DNA of 22,279 nt from Smittium mucronatum (taxonomy: Eukaryota; Kickxellomycota; Harpellomycetes; Harpellales; Legeriomycetaceae). Below are positions 9,327 to 19,155 of the stretch, one piece after another. The position numbers and the translations under genes are program-made. The notes beneath the pieces were generated by a model, which saw only the letters and a list, made by a program, of their open reading frames with translations, was not told where the DNA came from and made no database searches. The stretch lies in contig LSSL01005824.1 in assembly GCA_001953115.1 (NCBI GenBank), forward strand, positions 1 to 22,279. The letters are read 5' to 3'. How positions within the stretch are numbered: position 1 is the stretch's first letter; every line of letters begins with the position of its first letter.

Positions 9327-9899
9327 AAATTGATAATGTAATTATTTGTTTTTAATCGAAGAATTGTTGCTTTTGATGGTGAAAAATAAAAATTTTAGCT
9401 TGTTTATATCCATATCAGTGTACTTGATACACTCGATTCTAATTGATCACAGGATAAGGAAATTTACAATTAGCTTTAGATTCGGATCTTTCGAGCTTTG
9501 GAAAACTTGAGCACTGTATTTGGTATTTTTTCTAGTGTTAAAAGGTCAAAAACAGTAAATTTAGGCAGGATCAAATCAAATTGATTCTAAAAGTATCAAT
9601 TTAGGCGCAATAGAATCAAATTGTGCTTTTCTCTATTTAAAATTTGTCAAATGTGAAAATCCAAATCTTAAATACTATTAATTTTTTAAAATTCTAAAAT
9701 GCCATCCTATCATGAGATTTATATAATTCAAAAATTACATTGTTTCTTATCTTTTTTCTTGAAAATGTTACTTTAGATTTGTTTTGTTTTGTTTTTACTT
9801 TTTAAACTTCTGAAAAAAAAACTTTTCAAAGAATCTAAAAAAATATAAGTTAACTGTTTATTATTTTATTAACAATTCTAATCATGTTTTGAATCACTA
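9327..9899. other. AT-rich spacer without a gene
   Basis: No coding sequence is recognised between the Gypsy 5' LTR and the MULE pseudogene. The stretch includes an imperfect tandem duplication of about 38 bases at 9555-9630 (AATTTAGGC followed by ATCAAATT text). If the MULE had terminal inverted repeats, one should lie here, but none was identified. Confidence 0.6.
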
Positions 9900-11380
9900 C
9901 TAAAAGCTTGGAGTTGTTACGATGGTAAATTTTTGGCTTTTACAGAGTTTAGGCATAGCAAAAATTGTGTCAGAAAGGACGGAGTAAAGATCAAAAACCA
10001 AATTTTAACTTTGAATGGTGCAGTTCATAAATCTGCAAAAATACATTAAATATTGAGAAAAAAAGGTCTAAACGTTGAAATGAAGAATGTTTATAGCACT
10101 ATAAGGAAAAATATGAGGAGAAAAAAAAAATAAAAACAAAAAAACTTCAGATGATTTTGTTGAAATATGCAAAAAATTAAAATCTAACCACTTTACTGGA
10201 GATTCATAAGTACCATAATACTGCGGCGAAATAAAAAACATTGGATTTTTGAAAACATCTAAACCTTGTTTAAGACTATTATCAATTGCAAAAAACTTAC
10301 ATTTGTTTTCAACTTTTAAATCAATTCAAGGAAATTATCCGGGAATTATAACCGGAATTTCATACACAAACCAAAAAATTTATCCGGTTTCTATATCTGT
10401 GGTGAGTAGTGATACAAAGAAATCATATTCCTGGACTTTGATGGTTATTGGTGAAGAACTAAAAAAGATAATCTCGACTACAGCGTAAACACCGTGATAG
10501 CTGACTCTGCAAATCAAATTACTAATGCAGTGCTTGAATTAAGCTTCGTAAAAAAAAGAGTAAATTGTTGTTTTAAAGCATCAAAAAATATATTAAAGAT
10601 ACTTAAGGGTGTTTCTCCAGTATTAAAGATCAAAATATATAAAGACAACAAGTCAATTCTGCTCATCACACAGAAAGAAGTATTATAAAAAGCAAAAAAA
10701 AAAAATTCATCTAAAAGTGGTCGAATTTTTTAGAACCTGAAGTTCGAATTAAGAAAATCGAAAATCATTTTTTTTTTAAAAAAAAATGTTTTTTATGAAG
10801 GATAAAATATATTTTCACCTTATAATAACAATTTTTTGGAGTGCTACAGCAGGAAGATTAAAGAAAAATGTATTAATTGGAAGATAATCAAAGTTATAGA
10901 TTTTTTGAACTTTTCAATAAATATAATAAGGGACTGTGTTTAAAAAATGAATCCAATGCTAACCATAGTCTGATATAACGAAATATCAGAGTTGAAAAAA
11001 TCTGTTATTAATTTTCGTAAATTTTCTATAAACGAGAAATGGGTTGTTTATTTTATATGAGATTCAAAAAAAAAAACTTACAATAGAGACAGAAAACATT
11101 GTATAATTTATTAAAAACTAATATTGGAATATATCTGATAAACTTTCTAAGATTTATGAAGAAAAATTATTTTTATATTCGAAACCACAAGTCCATGAAT
11201 GGTTTGATGTATATTGTACATGCAGAGATTTTTTTGAAAAATAAGAAGTGCTTGCATGCATAATCATTCTTCTCAAAGAATAAAATGATAAATACGGTTA
11301 AGATAACACTTCTACAAGATATTAGGGGGATAGAGAGACCAAGTAAAATTAAAAATAATTCCAGTTTACAACTCTAAATA
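9900..11380 (+). pseudogene. MULE-type transposase, FLYWCH-DDE-SWIM, copy A (broken)
   Basis: A Mutator-like transposase fossil reads across plus-strand frames. It starts with FLYWCH-like text (SLELLRW, stop, IFGFYR at about 9907-9950; ILTLNGAVHKSAKIH near 10000-10045). Then comes NVYSTIRKNMRR (10087-10122). The core is the open frame 10249-10488 (GIITGISYTNQKIYPVSISV), followed by VIADSANQITNAVLE (about 10494-10538), which holds the second catalytic Asp, and CCFKASKNILKILKG. The first catalytic Asp, expected before STFKS, is replaced by Phe. Near 11200-11260, CTCRDFFEK then, after a frameshift, KKCLHA makes an eroded SWIM zinc finger (CxCx8CxH). A tail with ERPSKIKN (about 11325-11355) mirrors the GRPxK tail of copy B. 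It would have cut and pasted MULE DNA; it is dead. Confidence 0.8.
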
Positions 11381-12849
11381 CTTTTTTACCTTTTTTATTT
11401 AAATATATAATACAGAATTAATTTTTTTTTATGAAATATACCAAAAAACAAGTTATTCGTTTATCTGGTGTTTACTATTTCGCATTTTGGGTCATAGGAA
11501 GACCTGTATCTGAAATTTTGCTACTAGGTCTAAATTCAGTCTGTTATTTTTATTTTGCAGATTAATATTTGAAGATAATCTTGCATAAATTTTTAACTGA
11601 TGCGATATATCTCATTAATATTTTTTATAGGATTCAAGTATAATTACATTTAAATCTAATTTCATTCACCAAAAAAAGAAAAATTATTACCTTTAAATCG
11701 AATATTCCAAATAAATAAATCTCTTGCCTATTTTAGATCGTATATAAATTCTGTAAATATTATTTTATATTAAAATATAAACATGTCTATATTTTATACA
11801 AGATCTGATATAAACAAAAAGAAAAATAATAGGTTTTATTGATAAATGTGGTCAGAATTCATTATATTTGTATTTGGAAAATATTTTTTCAATTATGTTT
11901 CTAACTGAACCACAATAAGCAAGATTTTAGAGAAATAAAACATTGTAATATTTTCTTCATAAAAAAATATCATTATCATGTTGTTTTTTTTTAATACTTT
12001 AATCATATAAAATAGAATTAAACCAAAAATTATTAAAAATTATTGGTTATCCTAAATTAAATATGACTATCTATTGGTATTTAAAATTTTATTAGCCTAT
12101 CTTGATATTCCAATATATCCAATTAATAGATAAATTTATTGGATTTTTCCGGCATCGAATCTGAGCCAAATTAAAATTTGTTTATCTTGAAAATCTCAAT
12201 CGTAATGAGTTTTCTTTAGTCCGATATTATAAAAAATAATATTATACCGATTATAATTTATCGAAAATTGAGTGTTATTTTTTATGAAATATGATATTAA
12301 AGAGCTAAAAAATATATTTATCTTTATATTTATCTAATTTTATAAAAATCTCATAAAAACTGAAAGAAATATTCCATTTTATTGTCAATAAGTTTTTGGT
12401 TACAAAAAAAACTAGTTGATATTAGCAAATAGGACCAATGATAGCGAACAGAAGCGAAATTCTTGATTAATTTTCTCTATTACGCAAAAAAAATTTATTA
12501 CATTATATTTAAGGTTACTAAATAGACATTGGGTTATTCGACATATTTTAAATAGTGAATAGCACTATTTGGCACTATTAGGAATAAATTGATACTCTTA
12601 TAATCAATTTAATCTTATATAAATTGCCTTTTTTGAGTCAAATTAGCCGCTTTTAGTTCAAATTTCCATTTTTTATCAGTTAAACTTTTAATAAACACTA
12701 GTGAAAATAAATAAAGACCGGATTGAAGTAAACTGAATTTGGAGATGCGATGACCTCATGAGATCCCGGAATATAATATTTACTCTTTTTTAGTAATAAA
12801 TTCAGGGAGAATTAAATCAAGACTATTCTATTCACAAGTCGAATTTTTG
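11381..12849. other. AT-rich region without a recognised gene
   Basis: Both strands are extremely A+T rich with dense stops. No domain, long frame, RNA gene or clear repeat was found. A small inverted pattern of AATAGTG and CACTATT units sits near 12550-12585. It may be the decayed flank of the MULE or an older element beyond recognition. Confidence 0.6.
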
Positions 12850-13470
12850 TATTTATTTTGAGATTTTTTTCAGCGATTCAATACTATAATGTTGCTGAGA
12901 GATGTACTGGTTCAAAGATCTCATGTTGTGATAAATATGTGTCCCTATATTCTTCTTTGGGTCGATGAATTTTCCTGAAAAAAATCCTGAGTGCGCTTCA
13001 GAAACTCGCTATATGATTTTAATAGATACGATAATTGTAACATTATTCCCGAATACCTTTTCCGAAAGCTTCTTCAAGTCCTTCACGCCAGACTTTGGTT
13101 GCTTGAAATTGGAAGGATGCACATATAGGATATTTGAAACCATTCCTCGATCAACTGGAGTACCCTTTATTGATTGATAAAATTTTTCCACATTTCTCGG
13201 AAGTTATTTAATATTCTTCTGCTTTTGGGGTCTGATTCTGCTGACACCCCAAATATTTTTCTTAAGAGACTTGAAATATGGCTTAATCTGCTACTGAGTT
13301 TGTTGCGGCTTTGAATCTGTGGCTTTTGGATCAATTTCAAACCAATGTGGATTATTAATTCTTTATGATTGGTGTGACTGAGACTGCTTGAATGTTAGTT
13401 CTTATGTGCCCTCTGTGCCGCCTGTTGGTGGGTCTTAGCTAATAAAATATGGCTGATGTCAACAAGGGGC
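12850..13470 (-). pseudogene. Unrecognised coding remnant, possibly a retroelement gag
   Basis: This island is visibly less AT-rich than its flanks. The minus strand has a 60-codon frame (13009-13191) containing SNILYVHPSNFKQPKSGVKD, and a neighbouring frame continues with SEFLKRTQDFFQENSS (about 12960-13005). Upstream, Gln/His/Ser-rich text (HQQAAQRAHK, about 13395-13425) reads like a gag N-terminus. The pattern of a short Pro/Lys block, amphipathic helices and a W/F-rich end would suit a retrotransposon gag, but no diagnostic motif is present and no RT follows at lower coordinates. The plus-strand frame at 12965-13177 is an alternative that also shows no recognisable domain. It could equally be a remnant of a host gene. 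Confidence 0.25.
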
Positions 13471-13479
13471 TTTTTTTTT

Positions 13480-14700
13480 CTTGATATACCTGCAACACGT
13501 CGGTTTAATCACTCAAGCATATTTATATTAAATTGATTATTAAATGAATTGGATGCGTTTCTAAATTAGCAAAGAATATCCCGATTGCGTTTGTGATCTA
13601 AATAAATTTTAAAATAGCGCTTTTTTGCCAAATTGAATGATACTTTAAGCAAAGAAGTAGATCATACCGGTGATTACAAATAACCTGCACTATTTATTGT
13701 AAATTTCAGTATGTGTATACAAGAAACCACTGGAAAGTTTGAAATTGGCCACGAAAGAGTCATACATATGACTGAGTTACTGAGTACCGAAAAAGAGCAT
13801 ATTTCGATTAAATTCGGACAGAGGGTGAGGCGGGGGGGGGAGGGGTTGAAGAAATCTAAATATACGAATTTAAGGACATCTTTAAGCTCTTTTTAGGGCT
13901 ACATGTCGGCGGGGAATGGTATTTCTATGATATGAGATACTGGGAGATAAATATCCACTGTGTAAAATACTGAATCTGCCTCTGGCTGTATTTGTGGGTT
14001 TGATTTTTTTTGGAGGATCAGTCTTTTATGAATATCCAGAGTGTATCCAGGTTATTTGTATTTATTATTCATAATTTTAATAATTTATTTAATAGTTATA
14101 CTTAAATTTAGTATGGTACCCAACGAAAAAAAATATTTTAAGAGTTCAAGAAAACGAAAAAAACAGACTATTAATACCTTTATTTCCATTTTGTTTTTGT
14201 TAAAAGAAAAAACTTCATGCTTTCAACATTTAAAAATTTTTTTAGGAGTTAAAGTATTCAGTTTCTAGAAACGATTTTGAAATTGAATAAAGATTATGTA
14301 AAACCCATAATTTTATCTAATCGATGAAGAATAATATCTATTCACCAATAAGGGCCCCAATGGTTTTAAAGGTTGTTTTTCACTCAAGAAGAGCCTGATA
14401 ATCGTCCACAAAAAACCCCAAAAATTTATCTAATTAAAGCTATACCATTAGTGGTCTTTCGTTTGGTAAACCTAACCCTTATTATATAAGTAAACAGAAG
14501 GTGGCCCGTCAGAGGAGCTTATTGTAGTTAGGATAATAATCTTTTATATAATAATTATTCTTTTTTTAATGTTTTTTTAGTATATATTATAATGACTCCA
14601 TTTAACAATAAAGTTTCCTTGTGCTAAAAAATAGTCTTAAAATAGAAATTCCGTGATACAAAAAAAAAAAGCTAAAATATATATATTAAATCAGATTTTT
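13480..14700. other. Region without a recognised gene
   Basis: Short frames at 13711-13896 and 14041-14268 show no family signature. The first contains a G run (about 13832-13841) and the second is a hydrophobic-then-Lys-rich product of AT-rich DNA. The stretch directly left of 14703 is the insertion flank of DIRS copy A. No repeats or RNA genes were seen. Confidence 0.5.
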
Positions 14701-14702
14701 TT

Positions 14703-14750
14703 AGAATTAATCGAGCCCTTTAGGGCGATGATTATTTCATATTATAAGAT
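14703..14750 (-). repeat. 3' terminal extension of DIRS copy A
   Basis: The outermost end of the element, outside the ITR proper. Bases 14706-14756 are the reverse complement of ICR bases 14947-14997, with 4 mismatches in 51. This fixes the left end of the element close to 14703-14706. Confidence 0.8.
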
Positions 14751-14912
14751 AATAGGGGACATATTAAGGGTTAAATCTTATTGGGTAAAACTAAAACTAA
14801 AACTAAACCGAAATCTAAGCCAATAAAATAAAGTGAAATATTGACTAAAGATATTTTGTGATTAAGGCTGTGAAGTACGGTTTAGAGATATCCTTATCGT
14901 CTTTCAGCAAAG
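14751..14912 (-). repeat. 3' inverted terminal repeat of DIRS copy A
   Basis: It aligns in inverted orientation with 18796-18951. Shared blocks include AATAGGRGACATATTAAG, CTTATTGGGTAAA, AAACCGAAATCTAARCCAAT, AAATAAAGTGAAATATTGA and GATATCCTTATC. The left copy has an extra ACTAAA-type triplication at about 14788-14806. Confidence 0.9.
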
Positions 14913-14946
14913 GTAAATGGGACTGTGGATTGAACTTAATATGTAT

Positions 14947-15033
14947 CCTATTATCGTATAATATGAAAAAATCATCTCACTAAAGGGCTCGATTAATCCT
15001 AACATTATACATCAAATAGGAGACATATTAAGT
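14947..15033. repeat. Internal complementary region (ICR) of DIRS copy A
   Basis: The first part (14947-14997) is the reverse complement of the element's left end (14706-14756; 47 of 51 match). The second part (15004-15032) is the reverse complement of the right end (18934-18962; 28 of 29 match). The ICR thus holds the two element ends side by side, in the arrangement described for DIRS-1, where the ICR is proposed to template end joining during circle formation. The junction lies at about 14997-15003. Confidence 0.9.
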
Positions 15034-15059
15034 TAATTCAAATTATAGAATCGACTCTG

Positions 15060-16252
15060 TCAAATTATTCTTAGAGTTTCTTGTGAGTCGATATTATGTA
15101 TTAAATATCTAATAGTTTGAAAAAAAGGCGCGTTAAACTATTCCGTATATGAATAAGCTGGAGTTTGCTGCAACTGCAGTCCCGATAGCTCTACCCTTTG
15201 GTATGAGTGCTTCTGGGTCCTGAATGATTAGAACCGAAATTTTGTGGATTTATCTAGTAATACTGTCTACAGAAAAAGGCTCGTATTCGTCACTAATGAA
15301 TCTGATGAGTCTGTTTACGAACCAGTTTTTATTTTTTGCGTGCGAAGTAGGATTTGGATTGCGTGAAATTTTTTGTTATTTTATAAAAGGTATAAGCCCA
15401 TATTGGGCACATTATAGGATCAGAGTGTACTTTTATCTGCCATAGCTTCTCTACTGGGTGCTCAACTCGCTTTTCCTTTGGCGCTATTATTACCAGGTAG
15501 AGTATTCAGTTCTTAACTCGGCTCCTGGTATCGTCTATACGATGAATTTCGCTGTCTCTTAGTAATCCTGTTACCACTAACAGAAAAAATAGTTGTGGGG
15601 TGAGTTTTTTAACCGAAAGTTCTTCAATAGGCCCCCATTCTCTAAATTTTCGTAAAATCGGAGCCATGTCAATCTTCGATCTCACAAAAGATCATATTGA
15701 AGATTAATCTAAAGATTTCAGAAGCTCTAATAACATAGGATTTTTAGATATATCCTCTGAGCTGTCAGTAAGAGTGAGTGTTGCAGATTTTTAGGCTCTT
15801 ATCTTACCCGAATTTTGGTTTTCTTTCTTAAATATCTCGGCTAGATAATTGATTATTTGGGATGCAAATATTGGTGTGCTAATATCATTATATATTATCC
15901 AGTCTAAAAAGCGCTTTTTGATAACACTGTATCCGGATCGAAGTTTGATACGTTCTTTGTTGGAAAGGATAAATTTAATGGCGTAATTTCCGAAATAATG
16001 GTCTTTTAGGAAACTCAGCTGATTCTCCAAGCGGTCAATTTCCAGTGCTTGTTTTTTGAGAGCAGGGAATTTCAGCTTTTTGGATCCTGAATTACTGTGG
16101 TTGCTTGCAGAAGAAGAGATTGGGTCACCGAGAGAGACATCAAATCTTGGAGTCATAATGCTGATTTTCACATTGAAGTCACAATAGTCATAGCTATTCG
16201 ATCTCCTCGTACCTTCTGTAATGTCTGAGATATCATGCTCTAAGGTGGACAT
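15060..16252 (-). pseudogene. DIRS copy A tyrosine recombinase (broken)
   Basis: The 153-codon minus frame 15791-16252 ends with a SAM-like DNA-binding domain: RSGYSVIKKRFLDWIIYND, then INYLAEIFKKENQNSGKIRA, matching the N-terminal core-binding region of DIRS recombinases. After the stop the same line continues with KSATLTLTAQRIYLK. Further on come VDSITR (about 15250-15270), PKGRAIGTAVAANS (about 15165-15210), corresponding to the KARALGAT box near the catalytic His/Arg, and IFNT-stop-YRLTRNSKN (about 15070-15105). In that last motif the nucleophile is the Tyr of the YRLTR motif. The N-terminal half of the frame is Ser/Asn-rich and includes the region after RNase H. The enzyme would integrate the circular DNA. 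Stops and shifts, one next to the catalytic Tyr, abolish it. Confidence 0.82.
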
Positions 16253-16379
16253 ACTTATTTATTTTTGAATTCTTTGAATTTGAATTCCAGCGCATTATGC
16301 CCTAAAGATTTTCTTCTTGGAACCAGCTGGGGTACTGTAACACCTTCCTGTTCTGTTTCTATATAAACAGATCGAAATC

Positions 16380-17940
16380 TTGTGGACTATAGATCGATTT
16401 CAGTGTGTCTAAGGTGTTTTGGGACAGGGAAAAATATTTTTAGCTGTCAACTGCTTGGAGCGTCTGCTGGGTTCAGCACTGAAGAAAATTATGTCACTTG
16501 TGGTCAAGTATTGGTCTTCAGAAAGCGTGACCAAATATATTCTGATATTACCAGTAGTTTGGGAGATGTCGTTTCCTCCAAGTTTCTCGCATAAGAGAAT
16601 GTGGTTGTGTTATCTGAGTAGACTAACACCTATCTTACCACAACACTTCGGAGCTTGAGTTCGTATAGAACTGTAAGAAGTTCCTTGTAGTTGATTTACA
16701 TCTTTGCATCCGATTGTGTTCATAATCCTGAGTATGTCTGAAATCTCGCTATTATACCCAGAGCAAAGTCGCTGGAGTCCGTGAAAATTCTATTTCCGGA
16801 TTATCGGGCAAGAATGACAGCCTGTTCCACGACTTCAACTGATTATTCCAGAGAAATAGGTTTTGTATGGCTGTTTTATTTAGAATCGCTGTCGATTTAC
16901 ATGATTTCTAAATCGACAGACAATGATTATTAAGCTCCAGTAGTCATCGAATCATACGACGCCCTGGTATTAGTTCTATATAAATCTATTGGTATTTCCC
17001 AATAAAGCTCTCCAGACATATCAATTTCGTCTAGCCAGCATTCAGTAACTTGCTAGCCTCTCTTCTGAGATCCCTGAACTTGGTGGACAGCACCCTGTGT
17101 GTTATATCTCTGGTTTTTATCACGATTTCTATGAGTGTAATAGATTTGGATAGTGAAGTTGACGATTTTTCGTTTTTGAGCTTGAAAAAAAGCTCCAAGA
17201 TCTTGGATTATATCTTGTGTATGATAGCTACACACTCTTCCTTGGAGGCTCCCGTGATTATCAGATCATCTAAATAAGCATAGACTCGCATTCCATTATA
17301 TTTTGCTTATTTTAATATATTTTGAAGGATCTTGGTGAATACCGATGTACTTAGCAATAGTTCGAGTGTTAAAACACAAAGTTGGATGCAGCAACCGTTC
17401 AAGTGAAACCTGAGATATTTTCGTCACTAATGTACACCAGTATATTCATGAATTCATCTTAAAGGTCTAAAGATGCCAGGTAATCCTTTAGGTAGATCAT
17501 TCTGCGGATTGATGAAAGAGTCTCCATCTTGAAGCTCTGCTTTTCTAAATGAAGATTCAGCTTGCGGAGGTCTAATACTGGCCCGAGACCTCCGTTTTTT
17601 TAGAGATCATGAAAAGAAGACTGTATAATCCAGGGCCTCTTTTTTATATCTCTTTTATGACTCGCTTCAATAACAAAGAAGTGACTTCTTTCGAAACAAA
17701 CTTGCTTATCAATAAACTCGGGTTTCGTTTTTTTCCGACGAAGGATTTGACTCTTGAGAGTTTGGGCTCTTGAAAGGAATTATGTATCCCTTCGACATTG
17801 TGTTCTGAACCAAACTGCTTTCTGTTATCTTTGACCAAGCAGCATTGAAAATAATTAGGCGTCATCCTACTGGAGGTCCCTGGTTGTTCTCTACTGAGAC
17901 CTCCTCTTGCTGCCCCGATACTTTCCGCAAAAATTTGAAA
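16380..17940 (-). pseudogene. DIRS copy A reverse transcriptase and RNase H (broken)
   Basis: The minus strand reads GGLGPVLDLRKLN then LEKQSFKMETL (about 17545-17605), DYLASLDL (about 17475-17500) and GMRVYAYLDDLIITGASKEE (about 17235-17300). The catalytic YLDD is intact at 17265-17276. NEKSS and STKFRDLRREASKLLNAG (about 17045-17105) follow, then NQLKSWNRLSFLP (about 16805-16845), which is typical of DIRS RTs. RNase H is seen as SDNTTTFSYARNLGG (about 16580-16625), where SDNTT carries an acidic residue, and as SAEPSRRSKQL (about 16445-16480), the counterpart of ADAxSR. The start overlaps the end of ORF1 in another frame. Minus frames 17644-18012 and 17053-17235, and plus frames at 16382-16658 and 17050-17277, are parts or shadows. 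Many stops and shifts. Confidence 0.88.
16889..16919. repeat. Inverted repeat inside the RNase H region
   Basis: CTGTCGATTTA (16889-16899) and TAAATCGACAG (16909-16919) are perfect 11-base arms around a 9-base loop. The pair lies within the decayed DIRS coding region. Confidence 0.8.
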
Positions 17941-18715
17941 TTCAGTCGAATGTCTTATTCGAGGAGCTAGAGTCTGCAGCTGGTGCAGCATTGGTACTCT
18001 GAGCCGTAGCATTTTTACGTTTATAAGAATACTTAGATATAGTAACCTGATGGCGCTTGCGAAAGGGCTGAATTCTCTGTCGGTTAACCGCCAGCTTCTT
18101 TGAAATGAGAGTTTCTGGAGCCTCTTAGTCTATAAGAAGACTTATTTTTGGCTCAATGAGCTTAGAAGACTTTCATGGAAGATCCAATCCTCTATGAAGA
18201 TTATCTAACCTTGCTTGTGTTACGGTTGACGCGATTTCAGCTAGTAGCGCTCTCATAGTGCTGGCAAACAAGACATCAGTATCTTCAGAAATATTTTCCA
18301 CCGAAGCCTCCTGAATTCTACGATTTACGTATTAATCGATGAGAATTGTTGCCTGTCCCAAAGCTAGCTGTATTTCATAGAGTGCAGAATCGGTCTTCTT
18401 TACTGTGCTCCAAGCTGTATCATTCAGTGGCGGCGGGATGAAGTTCATAGAACTTGTCCTAGGTCAAGAGTGTATAGCAAGCTTGCGTTCTTCTTCGGTT
18501 AATTGGGGTCTGAGGAAGTCTTCTTCAATCGATGGGAGAGAATTGGTTAGTTCTGGATAGACTGTGAGATCAGTGACAGGGATCCTTTCTGTAAAATAAG
18601 GATCTTGTAAATCAGCTGTAAGATCCTTTTCTCTCAGCGTTTGATTAACCATTTTAGTAAGCGTCTTAATTTGCTCCTGAATTGATTTGGTTTGAGATTC
18701 ATTTTCTCGTTCCAT
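17940..18715 (-). pseudogene. DIRS copy A ORF1, gag-like (in-frame stops)
   Basis: From the ATG at 18715 a single minus frame runs about 255 codons to near 17945 without a frameshift, interrupted by TGA or TAA codons. The first part (MERENESQTKSIQEQIKTL) is a predicted coiled coil or helix. Then come LTEEERKLAIHS, stop, MNFIPPPLNDTAWSTVKKTD (about 18400-18455), FASTMRALLAEIASTVTQAR (about 18215-18275), DNLHRGLDLP (about 18185-18215) and a basic C-terminus (RQRIQPFRKRH). I connect this with the gag-like ORF1 of DIRS elements in mucoralean fungi; that is memory-based. Observed stops replace likely Tyr, Gly and Gln codons, so mutation types are mixed. It would bind the element RNA in a particle. 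Confidence 0.75.
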
Positions 18716-18795
18716 CTTTTTAGTTCAATGTATTATAATTTTTGTAAGCTAAATCAAATGAAAATCAAATGAAATTCTTTATGCATGTATAGTAA

Positions 18796-18951
18796 CTTTG
18801 CGAAAGAAAAGATGATAAGGATATCGCTAAACTGCACTTCACAGTCTTAATGATAAAAAAATTTTAGTTCAATATTTCACTTTATTTTATTGGTTTAGAT
18901 TTCGGTTTATATTTACCCAATAAGATGGTAACACTTAATATGTCTCCTATT
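18796..18951 (-). repeat. 5' inverted terminal repeat of DIRS copy A
   Basis: This is the inverted partner of 14751-14912. The inner edge is CTTTG(C) at 18796 and the outer edge is CTCCTATT at 18951. It lies about 80 bases upstream of the ORF1 ATG, so it should contain the promoter of the element. Confidence 0.9.
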
Positions 18952-18972
18952 TTATGTATAATATTGTTAAAT
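18952..18972 (-). repeat. 5' terminal extension of DIRS copy A
   Basis: The outermost right end. It is the reverse complement of the second part of the ICR up to about 18962, with weaker similarity (TTGTTAA compared with CTAAC) to about 18970. It sets the right boundary of the element. Confidence 0.7.
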
Positions 18973-18984
18973 GAGCTTTGAAAT

Positions 18985-19155
18985 GGTTAACTAATAAATT
19001 TCGACTATACTGGTTAAGATTCGACTATATTAAACAAAATAGATTAAATTGGACTAAATTCGGCTAAATTAAGCGGTTTTCGACTAATATTTAGCTTTAA
19101 CCAATAATTGCATAAATTTATTAGGCAGTTTTCGACTAAAATAAATTTAGCCGAG
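18985..19155. repeat. TTCGACTA-rich repeat zone next to DIRS copy A
   Basis: TTCGACTA occurs at 19000, 19020, 19079 and 19131, with GGACTAAATT, CGGCTAAATT and TTAGCCGAG variants between. The last two copies lie in an imperfect tandem unit of about 53 bases (GCGGTTTTCGACTAA, later GCAGTTTTCGACTAA). It is non-coding and starts directly outside the DIRS end. Confidence 0.7.

Larger units (their letters stand above)
14703..18972 (-). mobile_element. DIRS-type tyrosine-recombinase retrotransposon, copy A, full structure
   Basis: This element of about 4.3 kb reads on the minus strand. It has the layout known for DIRS-1-like elements: inverted terminal repeats, a gag-like ORF1, an RT-RNase H ORF, a tyrosine recombinase in place of an integrase, and an internal complementary region (ICR) just inside the 3' ITR. 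The ends and ICR can be aligned base by base: left end to ICR 47/51, right end to ICR 28/29. ORFs are full of stops and some shifts, but long conserved blocks are still readable, so it decayed more recently than the Gypsy element or DIRS copy B. Base composition of the coding part is less AT-rich than the surroundings. In this class, replication goes through a circle joined with the help of the ICR, and insertion makes no target duplication. Confidence 0.92.

Noticed and set aside
4290..9331. Target-site duplication of the Gypsy element
   Set aside because: The five bases outside each LTR edge do not match; they may have mutated or the edges may be off by a few bases.
14041..14268. 75-codon plus frame with a hydrophobic start, membrane-like
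   Set aside because: Hydrophobic text arises easily from T-rich DNA; the rest is Lys-rich from A-rich DNA and nothing supports a gene.
16382..16658. Two overlapping plus frames
   Set aside because: They are antisense to the RNase H part of DIRS copy A.
17050..17277. 75-codon plus frame
   Set aside because: It is antisense to the RT and its YLDD box on the minus strand.
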